Positions 1 to 8,504 of a stretch of DNA of 15,635 nucleotides are shown here, in pieces; the first letter of the stretch is position 1; the number at the start of each line of letters is the position of its first letter. The stretch is from Gorillibacterium sp. (GTDB lineage: Bacteria > Bacillota > Bacilli > Paenibacillales > NBRC-103111). The notes beneath the pieces are model-generated. The model worked only from the letters and a program-made list of their open reading frames with translations, was not told where the DNA came from and ran no database searches. Where the stretch lies: contig JACMJI010000154.1 of assembly GCA_014380705.1 (NCBI GenBank), positions 1 to 15,635 on the forward strand, read 5' to 3'. The translations under genes were made by a program, and so were the position numbers.

Positions 1-365
1 GTGAAGCTTCCCCCTTCAGGGTCATCAATAGAATTACACAATCGGCAAGCGGAGGCAGCCTCCGCACATATCAAGTTGTTCACAACAGCTGAACCAGTAG
101 CCGCAAATACAAGTAAAGCATCACGCGAATGAATATCGCCGGCTTGATATTCTCTCTGCTCCACCTGAATTTTCCCTTCACGCGCCCATTGCGCCAGGTG
201 TTTCGTTAAGCTGGGGCTAATCACGGTGACAACGGCCCCTGCTGCTAGCAGCGAACTAATCTTCCGCTCCGACACACTACCCCCGCCTACAACAAGACAA
301 GCTTTGCCTTCAAGTTGAAGTGTCGCCGGGTACTTGGCATAGTTACTTATTTCATCCACCTCCAC
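1..365 (-). CDS. Precorrin-2 dehydrogenase (siroheme synthase N-terminal type), 3' end outside window
   Basis: This reading frame is open from a GTG at 363-365 to the left edge, giving about 121 residues. It should oxidise precorrin-2 to sirohydrochlorin with NAD+, the branch from uroporphyrinogen III towards siroheme. Near residues 24-35 there is a Rossmann nucleotide-binding motif, VVGGGSVSERK, and near the end of the visible part the family's aspartate-containing segment, NSIDDPEGGSF, preceded by VFAATGSAVVNN. Both fit the SirC/Met8/CysG N-terminal family. An in-frame TGA at 366-368 limits the start to GTG at 365 or GTG at 359. A GGAGGTG lies over the first codons rather than upstream, so translation may depend on coupling from the overlapping hemX remnant. 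The gene follows hemA, where other Bacillota carry it within hemAX...CDBL operons. Confidence 0.85.
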   Translation of the reverse strand, partial: MEVDEISNYAKYPATLQLEGKACLVVGGGSVSERKISSLLAAGAVVTVISPSLTKHLAQWAREGKIQVEQREYQAGDIHSRDALLVFAATGSAVVNNLICAEAASACRLCNSIDDPEGGSF

Positions 366-524
366 TCATAGAAATCTCGCGACCACTCAGCGAATAAGAA
401 AAACCCCGCTCCTGTCCGTTTGGTGCTCCGGTTCCCAAACGGAAAGTCGAAGAAAAAAAACAGCAGGCTCAGGGCATATGCATCCCAAAAAAATAACGTG
501 GTACATCCAGCCTTGATATGTCAT
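347..524 (-). pseudogene. hemX: hemX remnant (CcmC-like membrane protein), frameshifted and internally deleted
   Basis: This lies directly after hemA, where hemX sits in related operons. An ATG at 522-524 has a GAGG-type ribosome binding site beside the hemA stop. Translation starts TYQGWMYHVIF, then leaves frame at a run of seven A's on the plus strand (487-493). Removing one base restores a reading frame containing DAYALSLLFFFFDF, then GNRSTKRTGAGFFLF, then EWSRDFYEW, ending in TAA at 347-349. The first two pieces resemble the first transmembrane helix and following basic loop of Bacillus HemX as I recall it (YMLSIIGYFIDF, NRKVNR). About 58 codons remain against roughly 270 in intact HemX, so a large internal deletion is inferred. 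The terminal EW-rich piece may be the original C-terminus. HemX is a multi-pass membrane protein that limits HemA levels in B. subtilis. A base-calling error could explain the homopolymer shift but not the missing length. Confidence 0.7.
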
Positions 525-534
525 TCCGTACGCC

Positions 535-1947
535 TCATGCGCCAGCGATGACTCCCATGCGCCTGCTAATATCTGCAGTGGCTGGCTGCTCTTGATGCTG
601 ATGGAAAGGCTTATTGGGCGGATCTTTTTGGATTTCGTTCAGCAAAGGATTCAAAGCTTTTTCGATCTCCCCCTCTAAAAGAACATCCTCTAAAGCAAAA
701 ATCTTTACGAACATATCAACCGCTTCACTTCCATCCCGCTCACCAGCCATCTCTTTCACTCGTAGTATCGGGTCTCGCAGCAATTGGTTAACGATGCTTT
801 TGGACAAACGGCGAATCGTTGCAAGGTCGCGTTCGCTCAGATGGGGGAGCTTTTTGAGCAGACTATCCATCGTTTCTTTATGAATAAGGGCTGATTTTTC
901 TTGCAAGGCCTGAATGACGGGACCCACACCAAGTGTTTTATACCAACTTTCGTAAAGGGCATACTCTTCACGAATCATCGCTTCGATCATCACCGCCTCC
1001 TTGCGTCGTTCCTCCAGATTCTTCTCGACAATTGACTCCAGATCATCAATGTCATAAAGATATACACCAGGGAGTTCTGCAATCATCGGGTCCAGGTCCC
1101 GAGGAACAGCAATATCGATCATGAATAACGGACGTTTTTTCCGAAAGGGCAGTATCGCTTCCACCTGCTGACGAAGGAGCACAAACTCATGCGAGCCCGT
1201 AGAGCTAATCACAATATCTGCTTCAGCAAGAGCTTCGTTTAGGCGGTAGTAAGACCACGCACGCCCGCCAAACTTCTCCGCGAGCTCAAGGGCCCGCTCC
1301 CAGGTGCGATTAACAACGGTGACACTCTCTGCCCCGCCACTATACAAGTGCTTCGCCGTAAGCTCGCTCATCTTGCCTGCCCCGATGATTAGAACTCTTC
1401 TGCCAGAAAAGCCACCAAAAATTCTCTTGCCTAGCTCAACCGCAGCATAGCTTACGGAAACCGGATTTTCCCCTATAGACGTTTCGGAATGAGCCCTCTT
1501 TGCTAGCGTCACCGCTTGTTTAAACAATCGATTAAATATCGTACCGGTCGTCTGTTCCTTTTGAGCCAAAAGAAAAGCATCGCGAACCTGACCTAAAATT
1601 TGTGTCTCGCCGATGACCATCGAATCCAGGCCGCTGGCTACTCGAAACAGGTGAGTCGCTGCTGCTTCCTCTTCAAGAAAGTAGAGATGACCGTTAAATT
1701 CCTCACGTGATACCTGGAAATGTTGCTCTAAAAAAGCTCGCAGGTAATGTTGACACATCTGTGGACGCTCAACAACCAAATACAACTCCGTGCGGTTGCA
1801 GGTAGCGACAATGACACATTCCAGTATGCCGTTTACCTTCTTCAACTGCTGATTCATTGACTGCATATCCTCAACCGGTATGGCAAACTTCTCCCTCACC
1901 GCAACCGGTGCCGTCCGATAATTGAGCCCTACCACCAAAATATGCAT
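535..1947 (-). CDS. hemA: Glutamyl-tRNA reductase
   Basis: 470 residues, close to the usual 430-460 of Bacillota HemA. The enzyme reduces glutamyl-tRNA(Glu) to glutamate-1-semialdehyde with NADPH, the committed step of C5-pathway heme synthesis in the cytoplasm. The catalytic cysteine is Cys50 within VATCNRTELY. His99 lies at the expected active-site distance, and SMVIGETQILGQVRDAF is the family signature. A NADPH-binding Rossmann fold starts at IIGAGKMSELT (about residues 188-198) and is followed by VVNRTWERA. The C-terminal part is the helical dimerisation domain. The ATG at 1945-1947 follows a GCAGGTG/GGGAG ribosome binding site. An extended -10 promoter lies about 40 bases upstream, so the gene appears to start its own operon. 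The stop codon sits at the head of the hemX remnant. In enteric bacteria HemA is degraded by Lon and ClpAP in response to heme; both lon genes and clpP lie nearby, but a link here is only inference. Confidence 0.97.
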   Translation of the reverse strand: MHILVVGLNYRTAPVAVREKFAIPVEDMQSMNQQLKKVNGILECVIVATCNRTELYLVVERPQMCQHYLRAFLEQHFQVSREEFNGHLYFLEEEAAATHLFRVASGLDSMVIGETQILGQVRDAFLLAQKEQTTGTIFNRLFKQAVTLAKRAHSETSIGENPVSVSYAAVELGKRIFGGFSGRRVLIIGAGKMSELTAKHLYSGGAESVTVVNRTWERALELAEKFGGRAWSYYRLNEALAEADIVISSTGSHEFVLLRQQVEAILPFRKKRPLFMIDIAVPRDLDPMIAELPGVYLYDIDDLESIVEKNLEERRKEAVMIEAMIREEYALYESWYKTLGVGPVIQALQEKSALIHKETMDSLLKKLPHLSERDLATIRRLSKSIVNQLLRDPILRVKEMAGERDGSEAVDMFVKIFALEDVLLEGEIEKALNPLLNEIQKDPPNKPFHQHQEQPATADISRRMGVIAGA

Positions 1948-1985
1948 CTCGCTTTTTCACCTGCTCCCGAAGAATATTACTTCAC

Positions 1986-1994
1986 AGTATAACA
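1986..1994 (-). promoter_or_regulatory. Probable extended -10 promoter of hemA
   Basis: On the minus strand the sequence TGTTATACT gives a TG-n extended -10 with hexamer TATACT (5 of 6 to consensus), about 40 bases upstream of the hemA start. The -35 region (around CGATAA) is weak, as is common for extended -10 promoters. No T-box or other riboswitch signature is visible between this site and the gene. Confidence 0.45.
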
Positions 1995-2062
1995 TAGACA
2001 GTTACGTATTATCGAAGCAAGCTTATGAAAAATCGAAGAATGTGTGTTTAGGAGTATAATAT

Positions 2063-2100
2063 AAAAACGAGTTGGCATTTTATCATGCCGACTCGTTTTT
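2063..2100 (-). terminator. Rho-independent terminator after engB, potentially bidirectional
   Basis: AAAAACGAGTTGGCAT and ATGCCGACTCGTTTTT form a 16-bp stem with one G-T wobble around a six-base loop (TTTATC). Read on the minus strand the stem ends in TTTTT, closing the lonB-lonA-engB unit about 95 bases past the engB stop and separating it from hemA. The plus-strand reading also ends in a T run, but no plus-strand gene lies before it. Confidence 0.85.
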
Positions 2101-2194
2101 AACTAACGATTATGTTGCTTGTGCTAACTAGCACTCGCTATTGCTTGGCTCCGTTACGGTCTATGATTCAACCATCTACCTTGACTGCCTGTAA

Positions 2195-2863
2195 TTAATT
2201 GTCCAATTCCTGCACTTCGCCTATACGTTCATTTGGTTCCTCTTGCTGAATGGGATTTGGCTGTTTCTCTTCTTGAGCCCAATCAACCGTCTCGTCGAGA
2301 AGTGCCCATAGCTCATCTACACCAAGACTTGTTTCAGACGAGAACAGAATGACCTTATCGTCCTTCAGCATCTTCAAGGTCTCCCTTACTTGCTTTATAT
2401 GCTTTTGCCACTGACTCTTAGGGATTTTATCTGCTTTGGTTGCAATGACGACGACATTCAGGTCTAAATGCTTCATCCATTCGTACATCGTTTGGTCATC
2501 CTTACTCGGAGGATGCCGTACATCAACAATTAATATAACCAACCGCAAGGGGTCACGCTTAGACAGATATTTCTCAATAAACTTGCCCCAGACTGCACGT
2601 TGGGTTTTTGAAACCTTGGCATAGCCGTATCCTGGTACATCTACAAAGTAAAAGAAATTATTAATCAGGTAATAATTGAGCGTCTGTGTCTTTCCGGGTT
2701 GTGAGCTTGTCCTCGCCAAATTCTTCCGGCTAAGCAGCCGGTTGATTAGCGAAGATTTACCCACATTGGAACGCCCCGCCAAAGCGATCTCTGGCAGGGC
2801 GTCCTCAGGATACTGACCCGGTCCAACCGCGCTGATAATAAATTCAGCTTGATTGACCTTCAT
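2195..2863 (-). CDS. engB: Ribosome biogenesis GTP-binding protein EngB/YsxC
   Basis: 222 residues. This TRAFAC-class GTPase is needed for late assembly of the 50S subunit and is essential in B. subtilis. Visible motifs are G1 GRSNVGKS (residues 30-37), the threonine-bearing switch region around [11 protein letters not shown] (55-65), G3 DVPGYG (75-80), G4 TKAD (142-145) and G5 SSETS (175-179). The ATG at 2861-2863 was chosen because GAGGG lies seven bases upstream and the protein then starts MKVNQAEF like its homologues. A longer open frame upstream runs inside lonA and lacks a good ribosome binding site. The gene starts 16 bases after the lonA stop, so they are cotranscribed, as in B. subtilis. 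The last 25 or so residues are a polar, glutamine/glutamate/proline-rich tail that makes the protein longer than the roughly 195-residue B. subtilis version. The B. subtilis neighbour ysxD is absent here. Confidence 0.96.
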   Translation of the reverse strand: MKVNQAEFIISAVGPGQYPEDALPEIALAGRSNVGKSSLINRLLSRKNLARTSSQPGKTQTLNYYLINNFFYFVDVPGYGYAKVSKTQRAVWGKFIEKYLSKRDPLRLVILIVDVRHPPSKDDQTMYEWMKHLDLNVVVIATKADKIPKSQWQKHIKQVRETLKMLKDDKVILFSSETSLGVDELWALLDETVDWAQEEKQPNPIQQEEPNERIGEVQELDN

Positions 2864-2879
2864 GTGTTTCCCTCTTTCG

Positions 2880-5225
2880 TTACCCAATATGCAGCGGACG
2901 AACCAACGCGTGATCGAGCACCTGGTCCATATGACTGACTGGTATAAATTGTATAGTCTCACGGACACTTTCGGGGATCTCTTCCAGATCCTTTTCATTA
3001 TTCTTAGGAATCAATATGGTACGAATACCTGCTCGTTGGGCGGCCAGCGATTTCTCCTTTAGTCCGCCGATGGGCAGTACACGACCACGCAAGGTGATCT
3101 CACCCGTCATGGCAACCACATGGGATACGGGAACCTTTGTTAAAGCAGAGATAATAGCAGTCGCCATTGTAATTCCCGCAGAAGGGCCATCCTTTGGAAT
3201 AGCTCCTTCTGGAACATGAATATGAATATCGTTCTTCTCATGGAAATCCTCGGGTAAATCCAATTCCTTGGCACGTGAGCGAGTATAGCTAAATGCAGCC
3301 TGAGCGGATTCCTTCATGACATCTCCGAGTTTACCTGTCAGTGTTAGCTTACCATTGCCCGGCATGACAGTAACCTCGATTACCATGGTGTCCCCACCTA
3401 CCTCTGTCCAGGCAAGACCCGTAACTGCACCAATCTGATCCTCTTCCTCTGCCATTCCATGATGGAATTTCGTAGGTCCCAAATAGCGATTCAGATCCGA
3501 TTCCGTAATTGTAACATGTTTGGCGTCTACAGAAACAATTTCTTTCACTACTTTGCGACAGAGACTCGCTATTTGCTGCTCCAGACTCCGCACCCCAGAC
3601 TCCCGGGTATATCCCCGAATAACACCTAAAATCGCGGATTCTTCCATCGCTAATTGATCCTCGGTGAGACCATGTTCTCTTTTTTGCTTAGGAATTAGAT
3701 AATTTCGAGCAATCTGAAGCTTCTCCAATTCCGTGTAGCCAGGGATATACAACATTTCCATACGATCGAGAAGCGGTCGAGGAATATTGTGTGCGGCATT
3801 AGCCGTCGTGATGAACATGACATTAGATAAATCAAAAGGAATCTCGATATAATGGTCACTAAAAGTGTTGTTCTGTTCAGGGTCCAGGACTTCAAGGAGA
3901 GCAGCCGAAGGGTCTCCACGGAAATCCATTGCCATCTTGTCGATTTCATCAAGGAGAAATACCGGATTGGCTGTCCCTGCATTCTTCATTCCTTGAATGA
4001 TACGTCCTGGCATTGCGCCTACATAGGTTCTACGATGACCCCGAATTTCAGCCTCATCCCGTACGCCGCCAAGCGAAACACGAACAAATTGTCGATCAAG
4101 GGAGCGGGCAATGGAGCGGGCAATGGATGTTTTTCCGACCCCTGGGGGACCAACGAGACATAGAATCGGACCTTTGAGCTTCTTAACTAGCTTCTGTACG
4201 GCCAAGTATTCCAATACGCGTTCCTTCGGTTTTTCGAGACCATAGTGATCCTCATTCAGAATCTCCTCGGCACGATTCAAGTCAAGATTATCCAGCGCTT
4301 CATCCGATGGGTTCGACCAAGGAAGGGACAGCAGCCAATCGATGTAAGTGCGGATCACCCCGCCTTCCGCTGATGCGGCAGGCATCTTCTCGAGACGATC
4401 AATCTCCTTCTCAATCTTCTCCTCAACATTCTGTGGTAGTTTAGCCTCTACCAGTTGACCTCGCAGCTCCTCAACCTCGCTAGCCCTGCCTTCTTTCTCA
4501 CCAAGTTCCTTCTGAATCGCCTTCATCTGCTCACGCAGGTAGTATTCCTTCTGGGTTTTTTCCATTTGTTTCTTGACGCGCATACTGATCTTTCGTTCAA
4601 GCTCCAGTACTTCACGCTCATTATTAAGAATATCCAGCAGCTTTTCCAATCGAAGCCTTGCGTCCACGGTTTCAAGAATTTCCTGCTTATCCTTGATCTT
4701 TAGAGACAAGTGGCTCGTTATGACGTCGGCCAGTCGGCCAGGCTCATCAATGTCAGACACCGCAGCTAATGTCTCCGGTGTGACTTTTTTGGAAAGATTG
4801 ATGTAATGCTCAAATTGGCTAAGGACCGAGCGCATAAGCGCTTCAATCTCCGAATCTACGATTGTCTCTTCGGGTAATTCCTGAAGCATTACCTCATAAA
4901 AATCTTGCGTGTCGAGATATTCCACGACTTCCGCCCGAACGATACCCTCAACAAGAACTCGGATCGTACCATTAGGAAGCTTAAGCATTTGTCTAACCTT
5001 GGCGATGGTGCCGATGCGGTATATATCTTCCTGAGCAGGATCCTCAATGTTGGTTTCCGATTGGGAGGACAACAAGATCATGCTGTCTTCTACCATGGCT
5101 TGTTCCAACGCTTTGACCGATTTCTCGCGACCTACGTCCAAATGCAGGACCATGCTTGGATACACCAGCAACCCCCGTAAAGGCAGCAAAGGCATCCGTT
5201 TCGTCTTCCTTTGATTCTGCCCCAT
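2880..5225 (-). CDS. lonA: ATP-dependent endopeptidase LonA
   Basis: 781 residues, the normal length for bacterial LonA (B. subtilis 774). This soluble hexameric AAA+ serine protease degrades misfolded and selected regulatory proteins. Order of domains: N-terminal substrate-binding domain ([22 protein letters not shown] near the start), a long coiled-coil region (about 190-270), AAA+ module with Walker A GPPGVGKT (359-366) and Walker B FLLDEID (423-429), and the protease domain with catalytic Ser682 in PKDGPSAG and Lys725 in GGLKEK, 43 residues apart as in E. coli Lon. The ATG at 5223-5225 was preferred over an in-frame ATG ten codons earlier, because CTGGAGGTG lies directly before it and the earlier ATG has no ribosome binding site. 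About 115 bases separate it from lonB, leaving room for its own promoter, although none is convincing. It precedes engB in one transcript. Confidence 0.97.
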   Translation of the reverse strand: MGQNQRKTKRMPLLPLRGLLVYPSMVLHLDVGREKSVKALEQAMVEDSMILLSSQSETNIEDPAQEDIYRIGTIAKVRQMLKLPNGTIRVLVEGIVRAEVVEYLDTQDFYEVMLQELPEETIVDSEIEALMRSVLSQFEHYINLSKKVTPETLAAVSDIDEPGRLADVITSHLSLKIKDKQEILETVDARLRLEKLLDILNNEREVLELERKISMRVKKQMEKTQKEYYLREQMKAIQKELGEKEGRASEVEELRGQLVEAKLPQNVEEKIEKEIDRLEKMPAASAEGGVIRTYIDWLLSLPWSNPSDEALDNLDLNRAEEILNEDHYGLEKPKERVLEYLAVQKLVKKLKGPILCLVGPPGVGKTSIARSIARSLDRQFVRVSLGGVRDEAEIRGHRRTYVGAMPGRIIQGMKNAGTANPVFLLDEIDKMAMDFRGDPSAALLEVLDPEQNNTFSDHYIEIPFDLSNVMFITTANAAHNIPRPLLDRMEMLYIPGYTELEKLQIARNYLIPKQKREHGLTEDQLAMEESAILGVIRGYTRESGVRSLEQQIASLCRKVVKEIVSVDAKHVTITESDLNRYLGPTKFHHGMAEEEDQIGAVTGLAWTEVGGDTMVIEVTVMPGNGKLTLTGKLGDVMKESAQAAFSYTRSRAKELDLPEDFHEKNDIHIHVPEGAIPKDGPSAGITMATAIISALTKVPVSHVVAMTGEITLRGRVLPIGGLKEKSLAAQRAGIRTILIPKNNEKDLEEIPESVRETIQFIPVSHMDQVLDHALVRPLHIG

Positions 5226-5340
5226 GCTACACCTCCAGTGATCTTTGGCTTTCATTGTAAAATTAGTTTAACAAATGTTCCAGTAAAACACCAATTTCAC
5301 AGTCTATGTTGACCTGTTTGCCCGTTTTAAGTGCTGCAAC

Positions 5341-7080
5341 TTAAACAGAGGGACCTTCCACATTCCGATTTGAGAATCGGTTTTCGACTTGGAGAAATGG
5401 CATAGCAGCTGGGGCAATTCCATCGGGTAGTACGGAAAAATCAATCTCAGGCGTATGGTCAAAGGCAAGACCGAGTGCATGCTCCATAACCTCTTCAATT
5501 GAATCTACGGGAATAATCTCGATACCAGCCATGTCACGAAAGATGTCCTGCCAGTTTTCCTTAGGGATAATGACCCGGGTCACGCCTGCTTGAATCGCAG
5601 CCTCGACCTTAGGCACAACTCCGCCAATGGGTTTTACTTTGCCATGGATACTTAACTCTCCGGTCATCGCCAGTTTATTGTCCACTGGAATCCCCCGAAT
5701 CGCTGACACAATGGCCGTTGCCATTGAAATTCCGGCAGACGGTCCATCAATAGGTGTCCCTCCTGGAAAGTTGATATGAAGATCATAAATCTCTGGCTTC
5801 ATTCCAAGCCTACGCAATATGGTAATGACATTATCTACTGAATTCCGAGCCATGCTCTTACGTCGCAGCGTTCTTGAACTTCCCCCTCCCAGCTCCTCTT
5901 CATCGACAACTCCTGTAATGGTAAATGACCCTGTGCCTTGGATGAGAGCGCGGGTAGCTGTAACTTCAATCTCTAAGAGTGTGCCCAAGTTAGAACCATA
6001 AACAGCTAATCCGTTAACAAAGCCGATTCGTGGTGCTGAAGGAACCCTACGTTCAGAACGCGGGGGAATCTGACTACTGTTCACGACCCATTCAACATCA
6101 GCACTAGTCAACTCCGATCGTTTATCAGTGATTGCAAGGCCAGCGGCCAGTTGAATAATATTAACCGCTTCACGTCCATTAGTGGCATAGCGTTTCACTA
6201 CAGCAACAGCCTCAGGATTGTCAGCAAAGCCTATTTTGCGAACAGCATTCTCTGTGATGATCCCAATCTCTTCTGGCAGAAGTGGGCGAAAGAAGATTTC
6301 CATACAGCGAGAGCGTATAGCCGGCGGGATCTCCTGCGGTGTCCTTGTCGTCGCTCCAACCAAACGAAAATCAGCAGGCAGGCCATTCTGAAAAATATCG
6401 TGGATATGGCTCGGTATGTTCATGTCTTCAGAATTATAGTAGGAGCTCTCCAGGAAAACCTTTCGATCCTCCAGCACTTTCAGCAATTTATTCATCTGCG
6501 AAGCGTGGAGTTCTCCAATCTCGTCGATAAACAGAATCCCGCCATGAGCTTTAGAGACTGCACCTGGCTTTGGCTGAGGGATTCCTGCCACACCCATTGC
6601 CCCTGCACCTTGATAAATAGGGTCATGAACCGAGCCGATCAGTGGATCGGCGATTCCGCGCTCATCAAAGCGAGCAATGGTCGCATCGGTTTCAATAAAC
6701 CGAGCATCCTGACGGAAGGGGGAGCAGGGGTTCTTCTTCGCTTCCTCCAGAATGACCCGGGCAGCAGCCGTTTTACCGATTCCAGGTGGACCATAGATTA
6801 GTACATGCTGGGGATTTGGTCCGCACAATGCCGCTTTTAACGCACGCAAGCCTTCTTTTTGACCAATTATCTCATTTATAGCTCCCGGACGGGTTTTTTC
6901 CGAAAGCGGTTTTGACAGAGTAACCGAACGCAGCTTGCGTAATTTCTCCATTTCCTTCTTTGATTCCCGATCAACGGCTGAGCGATTGGTTTGCTGGCTG
7001 CGGAGCAAGTTCCAGAAGTACATCCCAATGACAACAGCAAAAAACACCTGAATAATCATCAGCGCCACACTGAGTCCCAT
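5341..7080 (-). CDS. lonB: Sporulation-associated ATP-dependent protease LonB
   Basis: 579 residues (B. subtilis LonB 552). It has a single N-terminal hydrophobic segment (residues 4-26) that should anchor it in the membrane, and lacks the large N-terminal domain of LonA. The AAA+ domain carries Walker A GPPGIGKT (97-104), Walker B ILFIDEI (182-188) and the sensor region VGATTRTPQEIPPAIRSRC. The protease domain shows Ser448 in PIDGPSAG and Lys491 in PIGGVVPK, the Lon Ser-Lys dyad with the usual 43-residue spacing. In B. subtilis lonB is transcribed in the forespore under sigma-F, so its presence supports an endospore former. The ATG follows GAAGGAGGG with good spacing. No clear sigma-F or sigma-G element was found upstream; a sigma-A-like candidate is listed separately. 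The C-terminal tail of about 40 residues after the protease domain is not recognised. Confidence 0.95.
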   Translation of the reverse strand: MGLSVALMIIQVFFAVVIGMYFWNLLRSQQTNRSAVDRESKKEMEKLRKLRSVTLSKPLSEKTRPGAINEIIGQKEGLRALKAALCGPNPQHVLIYGPPGIGKTAAARVILEEAKKNPCSPFRQDARFIETDATIARFDERGIADPLIGSVHDPIYQGAGAMGVAGIPQPKPGAVSKAHGGILFIDEIGELHASQMNKLLKVLEDRKVFLESSYYNSEDMNIPSHIHDIFQNGLPADFRLVGATTRTPQEIPPAIRSRCMEIFFRPLLPEEIGIITENAVRKIGFADNPEAVAVVKRYATNGREAVNIIQLAAGLAITDKRSELTSADVEWVVNSSQIPPRSERRVPSAPRIGFVNGLAVYGSNLGTLLEIEVTATRALIQGTGSFTITGVVDEEELGGGSSRTLRRKSMARNSVDNVITILRRLGMKPEIYDLHINFPGGTPIDGPSAGISMATAIVSAIRGIPVDNKLAMTGELSIHGKVKPIGGVVPKVEAAIQAGVTRVIIPKENWQDIFRDMAGIEIIPVDSIEEVMEHALGLAFDHTPEIDFSVLPDGIAPAAMPFLQVENRFSNRNVEGPSV

Positions 7081-7208
7081 AAGGCTCCCTCCTTCTTTTA
7101 TTGGTTAGTATTTCCCTCCCCTGCGTGCGATAACCCTATCTTTTGAATAAGTCCGGTAAACATTTCTTAAAAATGAAAAAATAGTGTAGATGACCGCTGC
7201 GTTGACGG

Positions 7209-7237
7209 ATTATTCTTACGATCGCTTTTGCCCTCAA
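7209..7237 (-). promoter_or_regulatory. Candidate sigma-A promoter upstream of lonB
   Basis: On the minus strand TTGAGG and AATAAT are separated by 17 bases (4/6 and 5/6 to consensus), about 130 bases before the lonB start. The first bases of the -35 are the end of the T-run of the ispG terminator. It is the best match in the lonB upstream region, but the evidence is only hexamer similarity. Confidence 0.3.
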
Positions 7238-7270
7238 AAAAAAGACCGTTCTCCACATGGGAAAACGATC
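7236..7270 (-). terminator. Strong Rho-independent terminator after ispG
   Basis: On the minus strand GATCGTTTTCC and GGAGAACGGTC form an 11-bp stem (two G-U pairs) around loop CATGT, followed at once by eight T's. It lies about 22 bases after the ispG stop and should end the clpP-clpX-ispG transcript. Confidence 0.92.
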
Positions 7271-7291
7271 TCGAGTCATGGCAATCATCCG

Positions 7292-8413
7292 TTAGCTAAT
7301 TACAGCTTCCGCGTTGCCGTGACGACGACCCGGAAGCTTTCCGGTCCGTTCATATTCCTCAACCAATTTATCAATCTCTAGCTTTAATTCCTTGACTAGT
7401 TCAGCCTCAGGCACTTTACGAATCATTTCACCGTGACGGAACAGCAAGCCTTCCCCCCGGGCCCCCGCAATGCCAATATCAGCCTCGCGAGCTTCTCCAG
7501 GGCCGTTAACCGCACAACCGAGCACAGAAACCTTGATCGGTACACGGATGTTCGACAAATATTCCTCAACTTCATTGGCTATGGCAAAAAGATCGATGTC
7601 TAGCCGCCCGCAGGTAGGACAAGAAATTAGTGTAGGTGCATCCGATACAAGTCCAAACACCTTTAGCAATTCCCGGACGACCTTCACTTCCTCAACAGGA
7701 TCAGCACTAAGCGATACTCGAACCGTCGATCCAATTCCAAGTGATATTAAAGCGCCAAGTCCAGCTGAGCTTTTGATTGTGCCTGAGAAGAGTGTTCCCG
7801 ACTCTGTAATACCCAAGTGAAGAGGATAACGAAAAGCTTTAGCTGCTTTGGTATAAGCTTCGATTGCCATCGGAACGTCGGAGGCTTTAAGAGAAACAAT
7901 GATATCGTAGAAGCCAAGCTCCTCCAAAATTCCAATATGATACAATGCGCTTTCTACCATTGCATCCGCTGTCGGGTAGCCGTATTTGTCCATTAAATGT
8001 TTCTCTAATGAGCCCGCGTTAACCCCGATACGAATAGGTATCCCCCGTGCTTTACAAGCGTTAACAACAGCTTCAACCTTCTCACGTCGGCCAATATTAC
8101 CGGGATTGATGCGGACTTTATCTATGCCATTCTCAATTGCTTTTAAAGCCAGACGATAGTCGAAATGAATGTCCGCAACGAGCGGAATATGAATCCGTTT
8201 CTTGATTTCCTTGATCGCTTCTGCCGCTTCTTCATTATTGACCGTGACCCTGACGAGCTGGCAGCCCGCTTCCTCCAAACGAAGAATCTCCGCCACTGTT
8301 GCTTCCACATCAGCTGTTTTGGTCGTACACATACTTTGGATGACAATCGCATCATTGCCTCCAATTGTAAGGTTTCCTACTTTTATCGGAATGGTCTGCT
8401 CTCTGCGAAACAT
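7292..8413 (-). CDS. ispG: 4-hydroxy-3-methylbut-2-en-1-yl diphosphate synthase (flavodoxin/ferredoxin), MEP pathway
   Basis: 373 residues, the usual length of the two-domain bacterial IspG. The enzyme converts 2-C-methyl-D-erythritol 2,4-cyclodiphosphate to HMBPP, the penultimate MEP-pathway step to isoprenoid precursors, using a [4Fe-4S] cluster. An N-terminal TIM barrel ([11 protein letters not shown] near residue 26; [12 protein letters not shown] and [10 protein letters not shown] in the middle) is followed by the cluster domain, with cysteines 265 and 268 in SCPTCGR, Cys300 in [11 protein letters not shown] and the ligand Glu307. This is the E. coli pattern shifted by five. The ATG follows AAAGGAGAG. 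It lies 91 bases after clpX and is followed by a strong terminator, so it is probably the last gene of the clpP-clpX unit. In B. subtilis ispG is not in this cluster, so its presence here is a positional difference; nothing in the coding sequence looks foreign. Confidence 0.96.
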   Translation of the reverse strand: MFRREQTIPIKVGNLTIGGNDAIVIQSMCTTKTADVEATVAEILRLEEAGCQLVRVTVNNEEAAEAIKEIKKRIHIPLVADIHFDYRLALKAIENGIDKVRINPGNIGRREKVEAVVNACKARGIPIRIGVNAGSLEKHLMDKYGYPTADAMVESALYHIGILEELGFYDIIVSLKASDVPMAIEAYTKAAKAFRYPLHLGITESGTLFSGTIKSSAGLGALISLGIGSTVRVSLSADPVEEVKVVRELLKVFGLVSDAPTLISCPTCGRLDIDLFAIANEVEEYLSNIRVPIKVSVLGCAVNGPGEAREADIGIAGARGEGLLFRHGEMIRKVPEAELVKELKLEIDKLVEEYERTGKLPGRRHGNAEAVIS

Positions 8414-8439
8414 AAGGTCTTCTCTCCTTTATGTAAAAT

Positions 8440-8489
8440 ATCCCCCGCCTCAGTCCTTCCCGGTAAAGGGGCAAACCGAAGCGGAGGAT
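8440..8489 (-). promoter_or_regulatory. Intercistronic RNA hairpin between clpX and ispG
   Basis: On the minus strand ATCCTCCGCTTC pairs with GAGGCGGGGGAT over 12 bp, with two U-G pairs. The intervening segment can add a smaller CGGT/ACCG helix. The trailing T-run is only ATTTTAC, so it may be a weak terminator, a partial attenuator lowering ispG relative to clpX, or an mRNA-stabilising structure. The ispG ribosome binding site begins just downstream and is not enclosed in the stem. Confidence 0.5.
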
Positions 8490-8504
8490 CTGATTACATT
8501 TTAC

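Noticed and set aside
2041..2062. Plus-strand TATAAT next to the engB terminator
   Set aside because: No usable -35 at 16-18 bases, and transcription would run straight into the terminator; probably AT-rich chance.
2121..2140. GTGCTAACTAGCAC palindrome with a TAGCACTC resembling half of the HrcA CIRCE operator
   Set aside because: The halves are in the wrong order and spacing for CIRCE (TTAGCACTC-N9-GAGTGCTAA), and it lies downstream of engB and not at a promoter.
2880..2998. Extended engB frame starting inside lonA (45 extra N-terminal residues)
   Set aside because: No ribosome binding site; the ATG at 2863 has GAGGG at correct spacing and matches the family N-terminus.
5300..5312. GGTCAAC on the minus strand upstream of lonA, resembling one CtsR heptad
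   Set aside because: CtsR needs a tandem pair of heptads; the adjacent segment GACTGTG does not match, and no good promoter is paired with it.
6151..6801. 216-codon plus-strand open frame opposite lonB
   Set aside because: It is the complement of a well-conserved lonB coding region, with no ribosome binding site or recognisable protein motif.
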